A DNA stretch of 64,000 bases, taken from positions 90,100 to 154,099 of the forward strand of contig NZ_AMRI01000007.1 of the NCBI RefSeq assembly GCF_000299915.1, read 5' to 3'. The DNA comes from Gallaecimonas xiamenensis 3-C-1. Lineage in GTDB: Bacteria > Pseudomonadota > Gammaproteobacteria > Enterobacterales > Gallaecimonadaceae. Below the pieces are notes generated by a model. The model had not been told where the DNA came from and made no database searches. It saw nothing but the letters and a program-made list of their open reading frames with translations. This document shows, piece by piece, positions 56,720-64,000 of the stretch. Numbering within the stretch: the stretch's first letter is position 1; each line of letters begins with the position of its first letter. A program made the position numbers and the translations under genes.

Positions 56720-57208
56720 TTAAGTGCGTTCAAAAGTGACAAAGGTCAAATTGTACTGGTTATCTAGATCGGCCAAAAAGTGGCTTTCCTGAACTTTTTT
56801 CCAGCAATTATTTTGCTGCCAGTCGGGGAAACGGGTGTCACCGTCCAGTTGAGCGTCGATAAATGTCAGGTAAAGACGGGCTGCCAGAGGCAGGGCCTGC
56901 TGGTAAATCTGTCCCCCTCCTATCACCATCACCTCTTCCATGTCGGCACAGGCGGCAAGGGCATCTTGCAGGCTGGTAAATACCTCCACCCCGGTCGGCT
57001 TGTAGCCTTGCTGGCGGCTTATCACCAAGTTGCGGCGACCTGGTAAGGGGCGGCCTATGCTCTCGAAGGTCTTGCGGCCCATTACCACAGGCTTACCCAG
57101 GGTAACTGCTTTGAAATGCTTGAGGTCGGCGGGCAGGTGCCAGGGCATGTCGTTCTCGCGCCCTATCACCCTGTCGTTGGCCATGGCGGCCACCAGGGAA
57201 AGGATCAT
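56720..57208 (-). CDS. folA: Dihydrofolate reductase
   Basis: A 162-residue enzyme reducing dihydrofolate with NADPH. MILSLVAAMANDRVIGRENDMPWHLPADLKHFK, VVMGRKTFESIGRPLPGRRNLVISR and VMVIGGGQIYQQAL are the standard motifs. ATG 57208 is the family start; open frame beyond it runs into the terminator. It stands alone, 41 bases from the obgE terminator. Confidence 0.97.
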   Translation of the reverse strand: MILSLVAAMANDRVIGRENDMPWHLPADLKHFKAVTLGKPVVMGRKTFESIGRPLPGRRNLVISRQQGYKPTGVEVFTSLQDALAACADMEEVMVIGGGQIYQQALPLAARLYLTFIDAQLDGDTRFPDWQQNNCWKKVQESHFLADLDNQYNLTFVTFERT

Positions 57209-57249
57209 GGCTGTTATCGTCTTGTCGCAAAAAAGCGAGCTTAACAAAA

Positions 57250-57271
57250 AGCCGCACCCTAGGGTGCGGCT
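57250..57271 (-). terminator. Terminator of rplU-rpmA-obgE
   Basis: AGCCGCACCCT and AGGGTGCGGCT form a perfect 22-base palindrome; on the minus strand it is followed by TTTTTG, five bases after the obgE stop. Confidence 0.85.
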
Positions 57272-57276
57272 TTCGC

Positions 57277-58449
<1,173 letters not shown>

Positions 58450-58490
58450 TTATCTCCTGCCTGAGGCTTAAGCATAGGACGGCTCCAATA

Positions 58491-58516
58491 AAAAACCCCG
58501 CGCTGGGCGGGGCTTT
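58491..58516 (-). terminator. Terminator/attenuator between rpmA and obgE
   Basis: On the minus strand GCCCCGC, CCAGC, GCGGGGT, TTTTT. It lies 17 bases after the rpmA stop and would reduce read-through into obgE. Confidence 0.85.
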
Positions 58517-58532
58517 CAAGTACGGCTTCAGC

Positions 58533-58790
58533 TTATTCGGTAACGATGCTGACGTACTTGCGGTTTTTCGGACCTTTCACTTCGAACTTCACCTTGCCTT
58601 CGGCAGTGGCGAACAGAGTGTGGTCTTTACCGATGCCCACGTTGTCACCAGCGTGGAATTTGGTGCCGCGTTGACGGACGATGATGTTGCCTGCCAGAAC
58701 AGACTCACCGCCGAAACGCTTAACACCCAGGCGTTTGCTTTCGGAGTCACGGCCGTTACGGGTAGAACCGGCTGCCTTTTTGTGTGCCAT
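58533..58790 (-). CDS. rpmA: 50S ribosomal protein L27
   Basis: An 85-residue ribosomal protein; starts [28 protein letters not shown], unmistakable. L27 reaches the peptidyl-transferase centre. 15 bases after rplU. Confidence 0.98.
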   Translation of the reverse strand: MAHKKAAGSTRNGRDSESKRLGVKRFGGESVLAGNIIVRQRGTKFHAGDNVGIGKDHTLFATAEGKVKFEVKGPKNRKYVSIVTE

Positions 58791-58805
58791 GGTAAATTCT
58801 CCTTA

Positions 58806-59117
58806 TCAGGCGCTGATGCCAGTGATCTTGACTTCAGTGAACCACTGACGGTGGCCCATCTGCTTACGGTGGTGCTTACGGCGACGGAACTTGACGATCT
58901 TCACCTTGGCGCCACGACCGTGGGAAACGATCTCGGCAACAACTTTACCACCGGCAACGTAGGGGGCACCTACTTTGACGTCGTCGCCATTGGCGACCAT
59001 CAGTACCTTGTCGAATTCGACAGTGGCACCGGTTTCCAGATCCAGCTTTTCCAGACGAATAACTTCGCCTTCAGCTACACGGTGTTGTTTACCGCCACTT
59101 TGGATAACCGCGTACAT
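58806..59117 (-). CDS. rplU: 50S ribosomal protein L21
   Basis: A 103-residue ribosomal protein, [14 protein letters not shown]...[19 protein letters not shown]. First gene of the operon, divergent from ispB. Confidence 0.98.
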   Translation of the reverse strand: MYAVIQSGGKQHRVAEGEVIRLEKLDLETGATVEFDKVLMVANGDDVKVGAPYVAGGKVVAEIVSHGRGAKVKIVKFRRRKHHRKQMGHRQWFTEVKITGISA

Positions 59118-59185
59118 GGTTTTTCTCCGTTATTCTCCGCACCGGCTAAAAGCGGGTGCGCAATAAACCTGACAATAGGGCGCGT

Positions 59186-59214
59186 ATTCTAATGAAAAGG
59201 ACCAGGCTGAGCAA
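59186..59214 (-). promoter_or_regulatory. Sigma-70 promoter of rplU-rpmA
   Basis: On the minus strand TTGCTC, 17 bases, TAGAAT, then GC-rich ACGCGCCC, typical of growth-rate-controlled genes. The -10 is 69 bases before the rplU ATG. Confidence 0.75.
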
Positions 59215-59351
59215 CCCGATCATCCATAAAAAGTAGAAAAAATGCGCAAACCCCTGAACCCAATGTGACTATGTCCTGGGCCAGGGCTTTTAGTGTAAGA
59301 TCACCGCACCAGACACACAATACAAGGGCCTGGCGGCCATCGTCTTCTAAT

Positions 59352-60320
59352 ATGGATCTCGCCCAAATTCGTCAACTCTGCGCCACGGATATGGACTCGG
59401 TCAACGAGACCATACAGCAGCAGCTCAGCTCCGATGTGGCCCTGATTAACCAGCTCAGTTTTTACATCATCAACGCCGGTGGCAAGCGGCTGCGCCCCAT
59501 GCTGACGGTGCTGGCAGCGCGGGCCCTAGGCTACGAGGGCGACAAGCATGTGCGCCTGGCCACCTTGGTGGAATTCATCCATACCTCCACCCTGCTGCAC
59601 GACGACGTGGTGGACGAGTCCACCCTGCGCCGCGGCCGGGAAACCGCCAACGCCCTCTTTGGCAACCAGGCCTCGGTGCTGGTTGGCGACTTCCTCTATA
59701 CCCGCGCCTTCCAGCTGATGGTGGGTCTGGACTCCATGAAGGTGATGCAGGTGCTGGCCGATGCCACCAACGTCATCGCCGAAGGGGAAGTAATGCAGCT
59801 GATGAACTGCAACGACCCGGGCACCACCGAAGAGCGCTACATGAAGGTGATCTACTGCAAGACCGCCAAGCTCTTCGAGGCCGCCACCGGCCTGTCGGCA
59901 GTGATCAGCGGCCAGCCCCACCTGGAGCAGGCCATGAGCGACTACGGCATGTACCTGGGCACCGCCTTTCAGCTGATTGACGACTTGCTCGACTATGAGG
60001 CAGACGCTGCCGAACTGGGCAAGAACCTGGGGGACGACCTGGCCGAAGGCAAGCCCACCCTGCCCCTGCTGCACGCCATGCATAACGGCAATGCCGAAGA
60101 AGCGGCTCTTATTCGCCGGGCCATCGAAGAAGGCAACGGCCGAGACAAGCTCGATGCCGTACTGGCCGCCATGCATCGCCTGGGCTCTTTGGACTACACC
60201 TACCAACGCGCCTTGGAAGAAGCAGACAAGGCCATCAGCGCCCTGGCGGTGCTGCCCGACAGCCCCCACAAGGAAGCCCTGGTAGGCCTGGCCAAGGTGG
60301 CCGTTGAACGCAAGAGCTGA
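59352..60320 (+). CDS. ispB: Octaprenyl diphosphate synthase
   Basis: A 322-residue trans-prenyltransferase making the quinone side chain. Aspartate-rich motifs LLHDDVVDES (first) and QLIDDLLDYEAD (second), plus GGKRLRPML, are standard. ATG 59352 fits the E. coli length of 323; upstream the frame is open but without an RBS. Terminator follows. Confidence 0.95.
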   Translation: MDLAQIRQLCATDMDSVNETIQQQLSSDVALINQLSFYIINAGGKRLRPMLTVLAARALGYEGDKHVRLATLVEFIHTSTLLHDDVVDESTLRRGRETANALFGNQASVLVGDFLYTRAFQLMVGLDSMKVMQVLADATNVIAEGEVMQLMNCNDPGTTEERYMKVIYCKTAKLFEAATGLSAVISGQPHLEQAMSDYGMYLGTAFQLIDDLLDYEADAAELGKNLGDDLAEGKPTLPLLHAMHNGNAEEAALIRRAIEEGNGRDKLDAVLAAMHRLGSLDYTYQRALEEADKAISALAVLPDSPHKEALVGLAKVAVERKS

Positions 60321-60335
60321 ACAACCCCACTTAAT

Positions 60336-60361
60336 AAAGCCCGGCCATGCCGGGCTTTTTT
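60336..60361 (+). terminator. Terminator of ispB
   Basis: AAAGCCCGGC, CAT, GCCGGGC, TTTTTT. Confidence 0.92.
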
Positions 60362-60376
60362 GTCCTGGAGGATAGG

Positions 60377-61066
60377 ATGTCCCGCGCCGAACGCCTACTG
60401 CAGTTGATGCAAGAGCTGCGGCTGCACCGCTACCCTGTAGCCGGCCAGATGTTGGCCGACCGGCTGGGGATAAGCCTGCGTACCCTCTATCGCGATATCG
60501 CCAGCCTCCAGGCCCAGGGCGCCGATATCCGCAGCGAGCCAGGCCTAGGCTACCAACTGACCCCAGGGCATCAGCTACCCCCTTTGATGTTCAGCGAAGA
60601 AGAAATTGAAGCGCTGATGCTGGGCGCCCGCTGGGTGGCCAACCAGAGCGATCCTGACCTGGCCAGCGCCGCCCAGCACCTGACCGCCAAGGTTGAGGCG
60701 GTGCTGCCGGACAAACTGCGTCATTACCTTGCCAGCGTTCCCCTGTTGGTGGCCCCCAGCCGCCAACTGCTGCCGGTACAGGCCGACATGGCCCTGGTCA
60801 GGCAGGCCATACGCCGCAGCCGCCGCTTGCACATCCACTACCAGGATCTCAAAGGCCTGCACAGCAGCCGTACCGTCTGGCCCCTTGCCATCGCCTTTTT
60901 CGATCAGGTCAGGGTGCTGGCCGCCTGGTGTGAGGAGCGCAGTGACTTTCGCCACTTCCGAACCGACCGCCTAGGCCAGGTCGAACTGCTGGACAGCCCC
61001 TACCCCGGTGGCCGCCAGGTTTTGATGCAACGTTGGCGTCGCCATCAGGGCCTTGACGGCTCCTGA
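60377..61066 (+). CDS. YafY-type HTH/WYL transcriptional regulator
   Basis: A 229-residue regulator: HTH_11 domain (1-60, RLLQLMQELRLHRYPVAGQMLADRLGISLRTLYRDIASLQ) and a WYL-type domain (about 125-215; HIHYQDLKG...RTVWPLAI). YafY-like proteins usually act as local repressors or activators sensing a small ligand through WYL. The VOC-family gene 73 bases downstream is a likely target. RBS GGAGGAT. Confidence 0.87.
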   Translation: MSRAERLLQLMQELRLHRYPVAGQMLADRLGISLRTLYRDIASLQAQGADIRSEPGLGYQLTPGHQLPPLMFSEEEIEALMLGARWVANQSDPDLASAAQHLTAKVEAVLPDKLRHYLASVPLLVAPSRQLLPVQADMALVRQAIRRSRRLHIHYQDLKGLHSSRTVWPLAIAFFDQVRVLAAWCEERSDFRHFRTDRLGQVELLDSPYPGGRQVLMQRWRRHQGLDGS

Positions 61067-61139
61067 CAAAAACTGACAGTGCCCTCCCCTAATCTGCCTG
61101 CAGCGCCAACAAGGGCGCCCAGACGACAAGGAGAATAAG

Positions 61140-61511
61140 GTGCTAAATCCCGGATTTGTAATGTTTTACGTGGCTGACGTGGTCGGCTCTGGCCGCTTCT
61201 ATCAACGCCTGCTGGGCAAGGCGCCAGTGGAACAGTCGGAAGGCTTCTGCCTGTTTTTGTGGGAAGGAGGCACCAAGTTTGGCCTGTGGCGCCAGGATCT
61301 GGTACAGCCGCCGGTCACGGCCCCCAGCGGTAGCGGCGAGATCGGCATAGCTCTGGGCTCAAGGGCCGAAGTGGATGCCCTCTATCAGGATTGGGTCCAG
61401 CTGGGTCTTGAGATACTGCAAGCCCCCGAGCTACTGGGCTTTGGCTACAGCCTCACTGCCGCCGACCCGGACGGTAACCGTATCCGCGCTTATCATTTGG
61501 AAAACCAATAA
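61140..61511 (+). CDS. VOC family (glyoxalase-like) protein
   Basis: A 123-residue protein with the betaalphabetabetabeta pattern of vicinal-oxygen-chelate proteins (FVMFYVADVVGSGRFYQRLLG; LTAADPDGNRIRAYHL). In WYL-regulated pairs such proteins are often resistance or metabolite-binding proteins. Metal ligands are not clear. GTG 61140 start, AAGGAG six bases upstream. CTGACA occurs twice, five bases apart, before it (61063-61079). Confidence 0.85.
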   Translation: MLNPGFVMFYVADVVGSGRFYQRLLGKAPVEQSEGFCLFLWEGGTKFGLWRQDLVQPPVTAPSGSGEIGIALGSRAEVDALYQDWVQLGLEILQAPELLGFGYSLTAADPDGNRIRAYHLENQ

Positions 61512-61539
61512 AAAAGGGAGCCTGATGGCTCCCTTTTTT
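61510..61539. terminator. Bidirectional terminator between the VOC gene and mdh
   Basis: AAAAAAGGGAGCC, TGAT, GGCTCCCTTTTTT. Perfect stem with A and T runs, serving both convergent genes. Confidence 0.95.
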
Positions 61540-61551
61540 GGTCACGGCAGC

Positions 61552-62493
61552 TTATTTGCCGTTGACGAACTCTTCACCCAGGGTGATGTCGCCTTTGAGG
61601 GTGGCCAGCATGCCATCCAGAGCGCCTTGTTCGAAGGCAGAGATGTCGCCGCAGGGTAGGATCTCTTCCACACCGTTTTTACCCAGGCGGATAGGCTGGG
61701 CAAAGAAGCGGGCGTGCTCGGAGCCGCCGTCAACATAGGCGCACTCAACAACGTTGGCTTCGCCGTTCAGGCCACGGATCAGGGACAGGCCGAAACGGGC
61801 AGCGGCTTGGCCCATGGACAGGGTAGCGGAACCGCCACCGGCCTTGGCTTCAACCACTTCGGTACCGGCGTTCTGGATACGCTTGGTCATGGCGGCGATT
61901 TCGTCGTCAGACAAGCTCAGGCCTTCAACCTGGGACAGCAGCGGCAGGATGGTGACGCCGGAGTGGCCGCCAATCACGTTGATTTTCACGTCGGCCGGGT
62001 TTTTACCCATGGCTTCGCCGATGAAGGTTTCAGCGCGGATCACGTCCAGGGTGGTCACACCGAACAGGCGGCTCTTGTCGTACACGCCTTTGGCTTTCAG
62101 CACTTCGGCAGCGATGGCCACAGTGGTGTTCACCGGGTTGGTGATGATACCGATCAGCGCCTTGGGGCAGTTGTCGGCAATGGCTTCCACCAGGGCGCGC
62201 ACGATGCCGGCGTTGACGTTGAAAAGGTCGGAACGGTCCATACCAGGCTTGCGGGGCACGCCGGCGGGGATCAGCACTACGTCGGCGCCGGTCAGGGCGT
62301 CGGCCAGTTTTTCTTGGCCAAAGCCTTCTACCTTGACGGCAGTGGGGATGTGGCTGAGGTCAACAGCAACACCGGGAACAACCGGGGCTACGTCGTACAG
62401 GGCCAGTTCGGAACCGGCGGGCAGTTGGGTTTTAAGCAGCAGAGACAGAGCCTGACCGATACCACCGGCGGCGCCAAGAACGGCAACTTTCAT
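61552..62493 (-). CDS. mdh: Malate dehydrogenase
   Basis: A 313-residue NAD-dependent enzyme of the TCA cycle. [14 protein letters not shown] (Rossmann), [39 protein letters not shown] and the catalytic His of [15 protein letters not shown]. coli Mdh has 312 residues. ATG 62493. The usual partner across the intergenic region is argR, here separated by one gene. Confidence 0.97.
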   Translation of the reverse strand: MKVAVLGAAGGIGQALSLLLKTQLPAGSELALYDVAPVVPGVAVDLSHIPTAVKVEGFGQEKLADALTGADVVLIPAGVPRKPGMDRSDLFNVNAGIVRALVEAIADNCPKALIGIITNPVNTTVAIAAEVLKAKGVYDKSRLFGVTTLDVIRAETFIGEAMGKNPADVKINVIGGHSGVTILPLLSQVEGLSLSDDEIAAMTKRIQNAGTEVVEAKAGGGSATLSMGQAAARFGLSLIRGLNGEANVVECAYVDGGSEHARFFAQPIRLGKNGVEEILPCGDISAFEQGALDGMLATLKGDITLGEEFVNGK

Positions 62494-62613
62494 CGCATTT
62501 TCTCCCTTGTGTCTGACCTGTTCAGGTGTGCGCAGCACCTTAGCCCAATGCCGGTCAAAAAACAATTGGAGCGGGTCTGAGCGGCGCCAGGAGCAGGGCC
62601 AATGGCGTCAAGA

Positions 62614-63372
62614 TCAGTGCACTTTGAGGTAATGGGAGAGGATGCGGTCCAGTTGATTGTCCTGGCGTAAGGCCTCCAGGGCCTTGTTGATGGCGTCCAG
62701 CAGATGGTCGCTGGCATCATCCCGGGACAGGGCTATACCCATGCCACGGCCAAAGTAGCGCAGATCCCTGACCGGAGTACCCAGCAGCCGTAAATCACTG
62801 TTGCCAGGGTCTGACAACCAGGCGTTGGCCACCGCCGAGTCAAGGAAGATGGCGCTGATCTTGCCGGTGCGCAGCTCCACCAGGGCACCACTCAGCTCGT
62901 CGTAGCTGGTCAGCTGCCATTGGCGCTGGTCAATCAGGTATTGCTGGTGGCTAGACCCGTTCTGCACCCCGATATAGCCGCTGCGGGCCGCCCTGTCGTT
63001 GGCGTCTTTGAGGGTGATGTAGACGGCGCCGTTACGGTAGTAGGGATCGGAGAAGCGTACTGAATTGTCGTAATGGGAACTGATGTCCAAAGCCGCCACC
63101 ACGGCGTCCAGTTCGCCGTCCTCCAGCTCGTCGAGGAGGCTGTCGAAGGGGTGTTCTATGATGATGCAGGGACGGGCCAGCTGCTCGCAGACCGCATGGG
63201 CAAGATCGATGTCGATGCCAACCAATTGGCCGGCATCGTCCCTGAATTCAAAGGGGGGATAAGTGGCTTCGGTGCCGAACACCAAGGGCTTGCCAGCATC
63301 GGGCTTTTCCTCTGCCCAGGCCGTTCCTAAAGTGCAGCAGTACAACAGGCCAAGCCAAACCGCTTCGCGCAT
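62614..63372 (-). CDS. Amino-acid-type periplasmic binding protein (SBP family 3)
   Basis: A 252-residue exported protein: signal peptide about 1-20 (GTAWA), then FGTEATYPPFEFRDDAGQLVGIDIDLAHAVCEQL, VAALDISSHYDNSVRFSDPYYRNGAVYIT and IGVQNGSSHQQYLI. It resembles the arginine/lysine/glutamine-binding group; Arg or Lys is a candidate ligand because argR lies next door. No permease or ATPase genes are beside it, so it is an orphan binding protein here. ATG 63372 chosen. Confidence 0.87.
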   Translation of the reverse strand: MREAVWLGLLYCCTLGTAWAEEKPDAGKPLVFGTEATYPPFEFRDDAGQLVGIDIDLAHAVCEQLARPCIIIEHPFDSLLDELEDGELDAVVAALDISSHYDNSVRFSDPYYRNGAVYITLKDANDRAARSGYIGVQNGSSHQQYLIDQRQWQLTSYDELSGALVELRTGKISAIFLDSAVANAWLSDPGNSDLRLLGTPVRDLRYFGRGMGIALSRDDASDHLLDAINKALEALRQDNQLDRILSHYLKVH

Positions 63373-63477
63373 CACCTTCAGATACCACTCCTATCTGATC
63401 AATTGCCCCAAGCCTGACAGCGAACGTAAAGGGATGCAAGCTGCCAAAGCACGGCGGCCATGCTACCATGACGGTTG

Positions 63478-63491
63478 TGCATGATTATGCA
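63478..63491. promoter_or_regulatory. ARG-box-like palindrome upstream of argR
   Basis: TGCATGATTATGCA resembles the E. coli ARG box core TGAATAATTATTCA at ten of its fourteen bases, 29 bases before the argR ATG. Also about 105 bases from the divergent binding-protein gene, so it could control both. Confidence 0.6.
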
Positions 63492-63520
63492 GGCTCCATC
63501 GCCTGTAGGACGCAAAGACG

Positions 63521-63979
63521 ATGACCCAAAACAATCAAGAAGCCTTGATCAAATCCTTCAAGCAACTTCTCAAGGAAGAACGTTGCGGCTCCCAAAGCGA
63601 GATTGTCACGGCGCTGCAGGGCCAGGGATTCGAGAATATCAGCCAATCCAAGGTCTCACGCATGCTCACCAAATTCGGTGCCGTGCGGACCCGTAACGCC
63701 CGTCAGGAAATGGTCTACTGCCTACCGGCGGAATTGGGCGTACCCACCGCCACCAGCCAGCTCAAGAATCTGGTGGTGGACGTGGACCACAACGAGTCGA
63801 TGATCGTCATCAAGACCAGCCCCGGCTCGGCCCAGCTGATCGCTCGCTTGCTGGATTCCTTTACCAAGGCCGACGGCATCATGGGCACCATTGCCGGTGA
63901 CGACACCATCATGGTGATCCCCACCCGCCTCAGCCATATCCGCGACACCCTGAAGATGATCAACGACCTGTTCCGTTGA
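63521..63979 (+). CDS. argR: Arginine repressor ArgR
   Basis: A 152-residue repressor: winged helix N-terminal domain ([40 protein letters not shown]), C-terminal arginine-binding hexamer domain with [12 protein letters not shown] and [14 protein letters not shown]. coli ArgR has 156 residues. It controls arginine synthesis; here also perhaps the adjacent binding protein. Confidence 0.97.
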   Translation: MTQNNQEALIKSFKQLLKEERCGSQSEIVTALQGQGFENISQSKVSRMLTKFGAVRTRNARQEMVYCLPAELGVPTATSQLKNLVVDVDHNESMIVIKTSPGSAQLIARLLDSFTKADGIMGTIAGDDTIMVIPTRLSHIRDTLKMINDLFR

Positions 63980-63984
63980 AAAAA

Positions 63985-64000
63985 GGGCGCCCAAGCGCCC
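63985..64000 (+). terminator. Terminator of argR (cut by the window end)
   Basis: GGGCGC, CCAA, GCGCCC, preceded by an A run; its T run would lie beyond the window. Confidence 0.8.

Overview
The window is a GC-rich (roughly 60-65 %, by eye) gammaproteobacterial chromosome segment with dense, mostly housekeeping coding. Gene blocks yqgE-ruvX, pilT/pilU-yggS-proC-yggT-yggU-rdgB-hemW, trmB-mutY-yggX, lptD-surA-pdxA-rsmA-apaG-apaH, rplU-rpmA-obgE/ispB and mdh/argR are in the order known from Alteromonadales, Aeromonadales and Vibrionales. With an Alteromonadales-type chitin/GlcNAc pathway (NagK, NagB-II, LacI-type NagR, TonB receptor, no PTS), this suggests a marine or sediment organism near Shewanella or Gallaecimonas. 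The genus is an inference only.

Layout. 0-13 kb: yqgE-ruvX, a large secreted GH18 chitinase inserted before pilU-pilT, then the yggS-to-hemW series and a DUF885 lipoprotein. 13-16 kb: a tiny leader ORF, two tandem paralogous membrane proteins and a ChrA transporter. 15-21 kb: yggN, trmB, mutY, yggX, then a Phe/Thr tRNA array made of exact 272-bp tandem repeats and trailed by copies of the tRNA-Phe 3' end with terminators. 19.6-24 kb: two PH-domain membrane proteins, a prolyl-tRNA editing protein, slipin and NfeD. 24-35 kb: the GlcNAc cluster nagR, TonB receptor, hexosaminidase, nagK, nagB-II, nagA, nagP. 35-41 kb: a GGDEF/EAL protein, rsmC, three tRNA-Leu genes with their own terminators, DUF1289 and phoH2. 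41-56 kb: rapA, djlA-murU-amgK, the lptD-apaH operon and a chemoreceptor with a sigma-28-like promoter. 56-64 kb: DUF3718, folA, obgE-rpmA-rplU, ispB, a WYL-type regulator with a VOC protein, mdh, an amino-acid-binding protein and argR.

How it fits together. The extracellular chitinase can cut chitin, the TonB receptor can import chitooligosaccharides, the GH20 enzyme can release GlcNAc in the periplasm, NagP can import it, and NagK, NagA and NagB-II can take it to fructose-6-phosphate. NagR-like palindromes lie in front of both the chitinase and the TonB receptor, about 21 kb apart, tying the two loci into one regulon. AmgK-MurU, 11 kb further on, is the cell-wall recycling branch of amino-sugar metabolism. 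I see no prophage, integrase, IS element or CRISPR array. The least explained parts are the tRNA 3'-end repeats, the leader plus tandem membrane paralogs, and one orphan exported protein.
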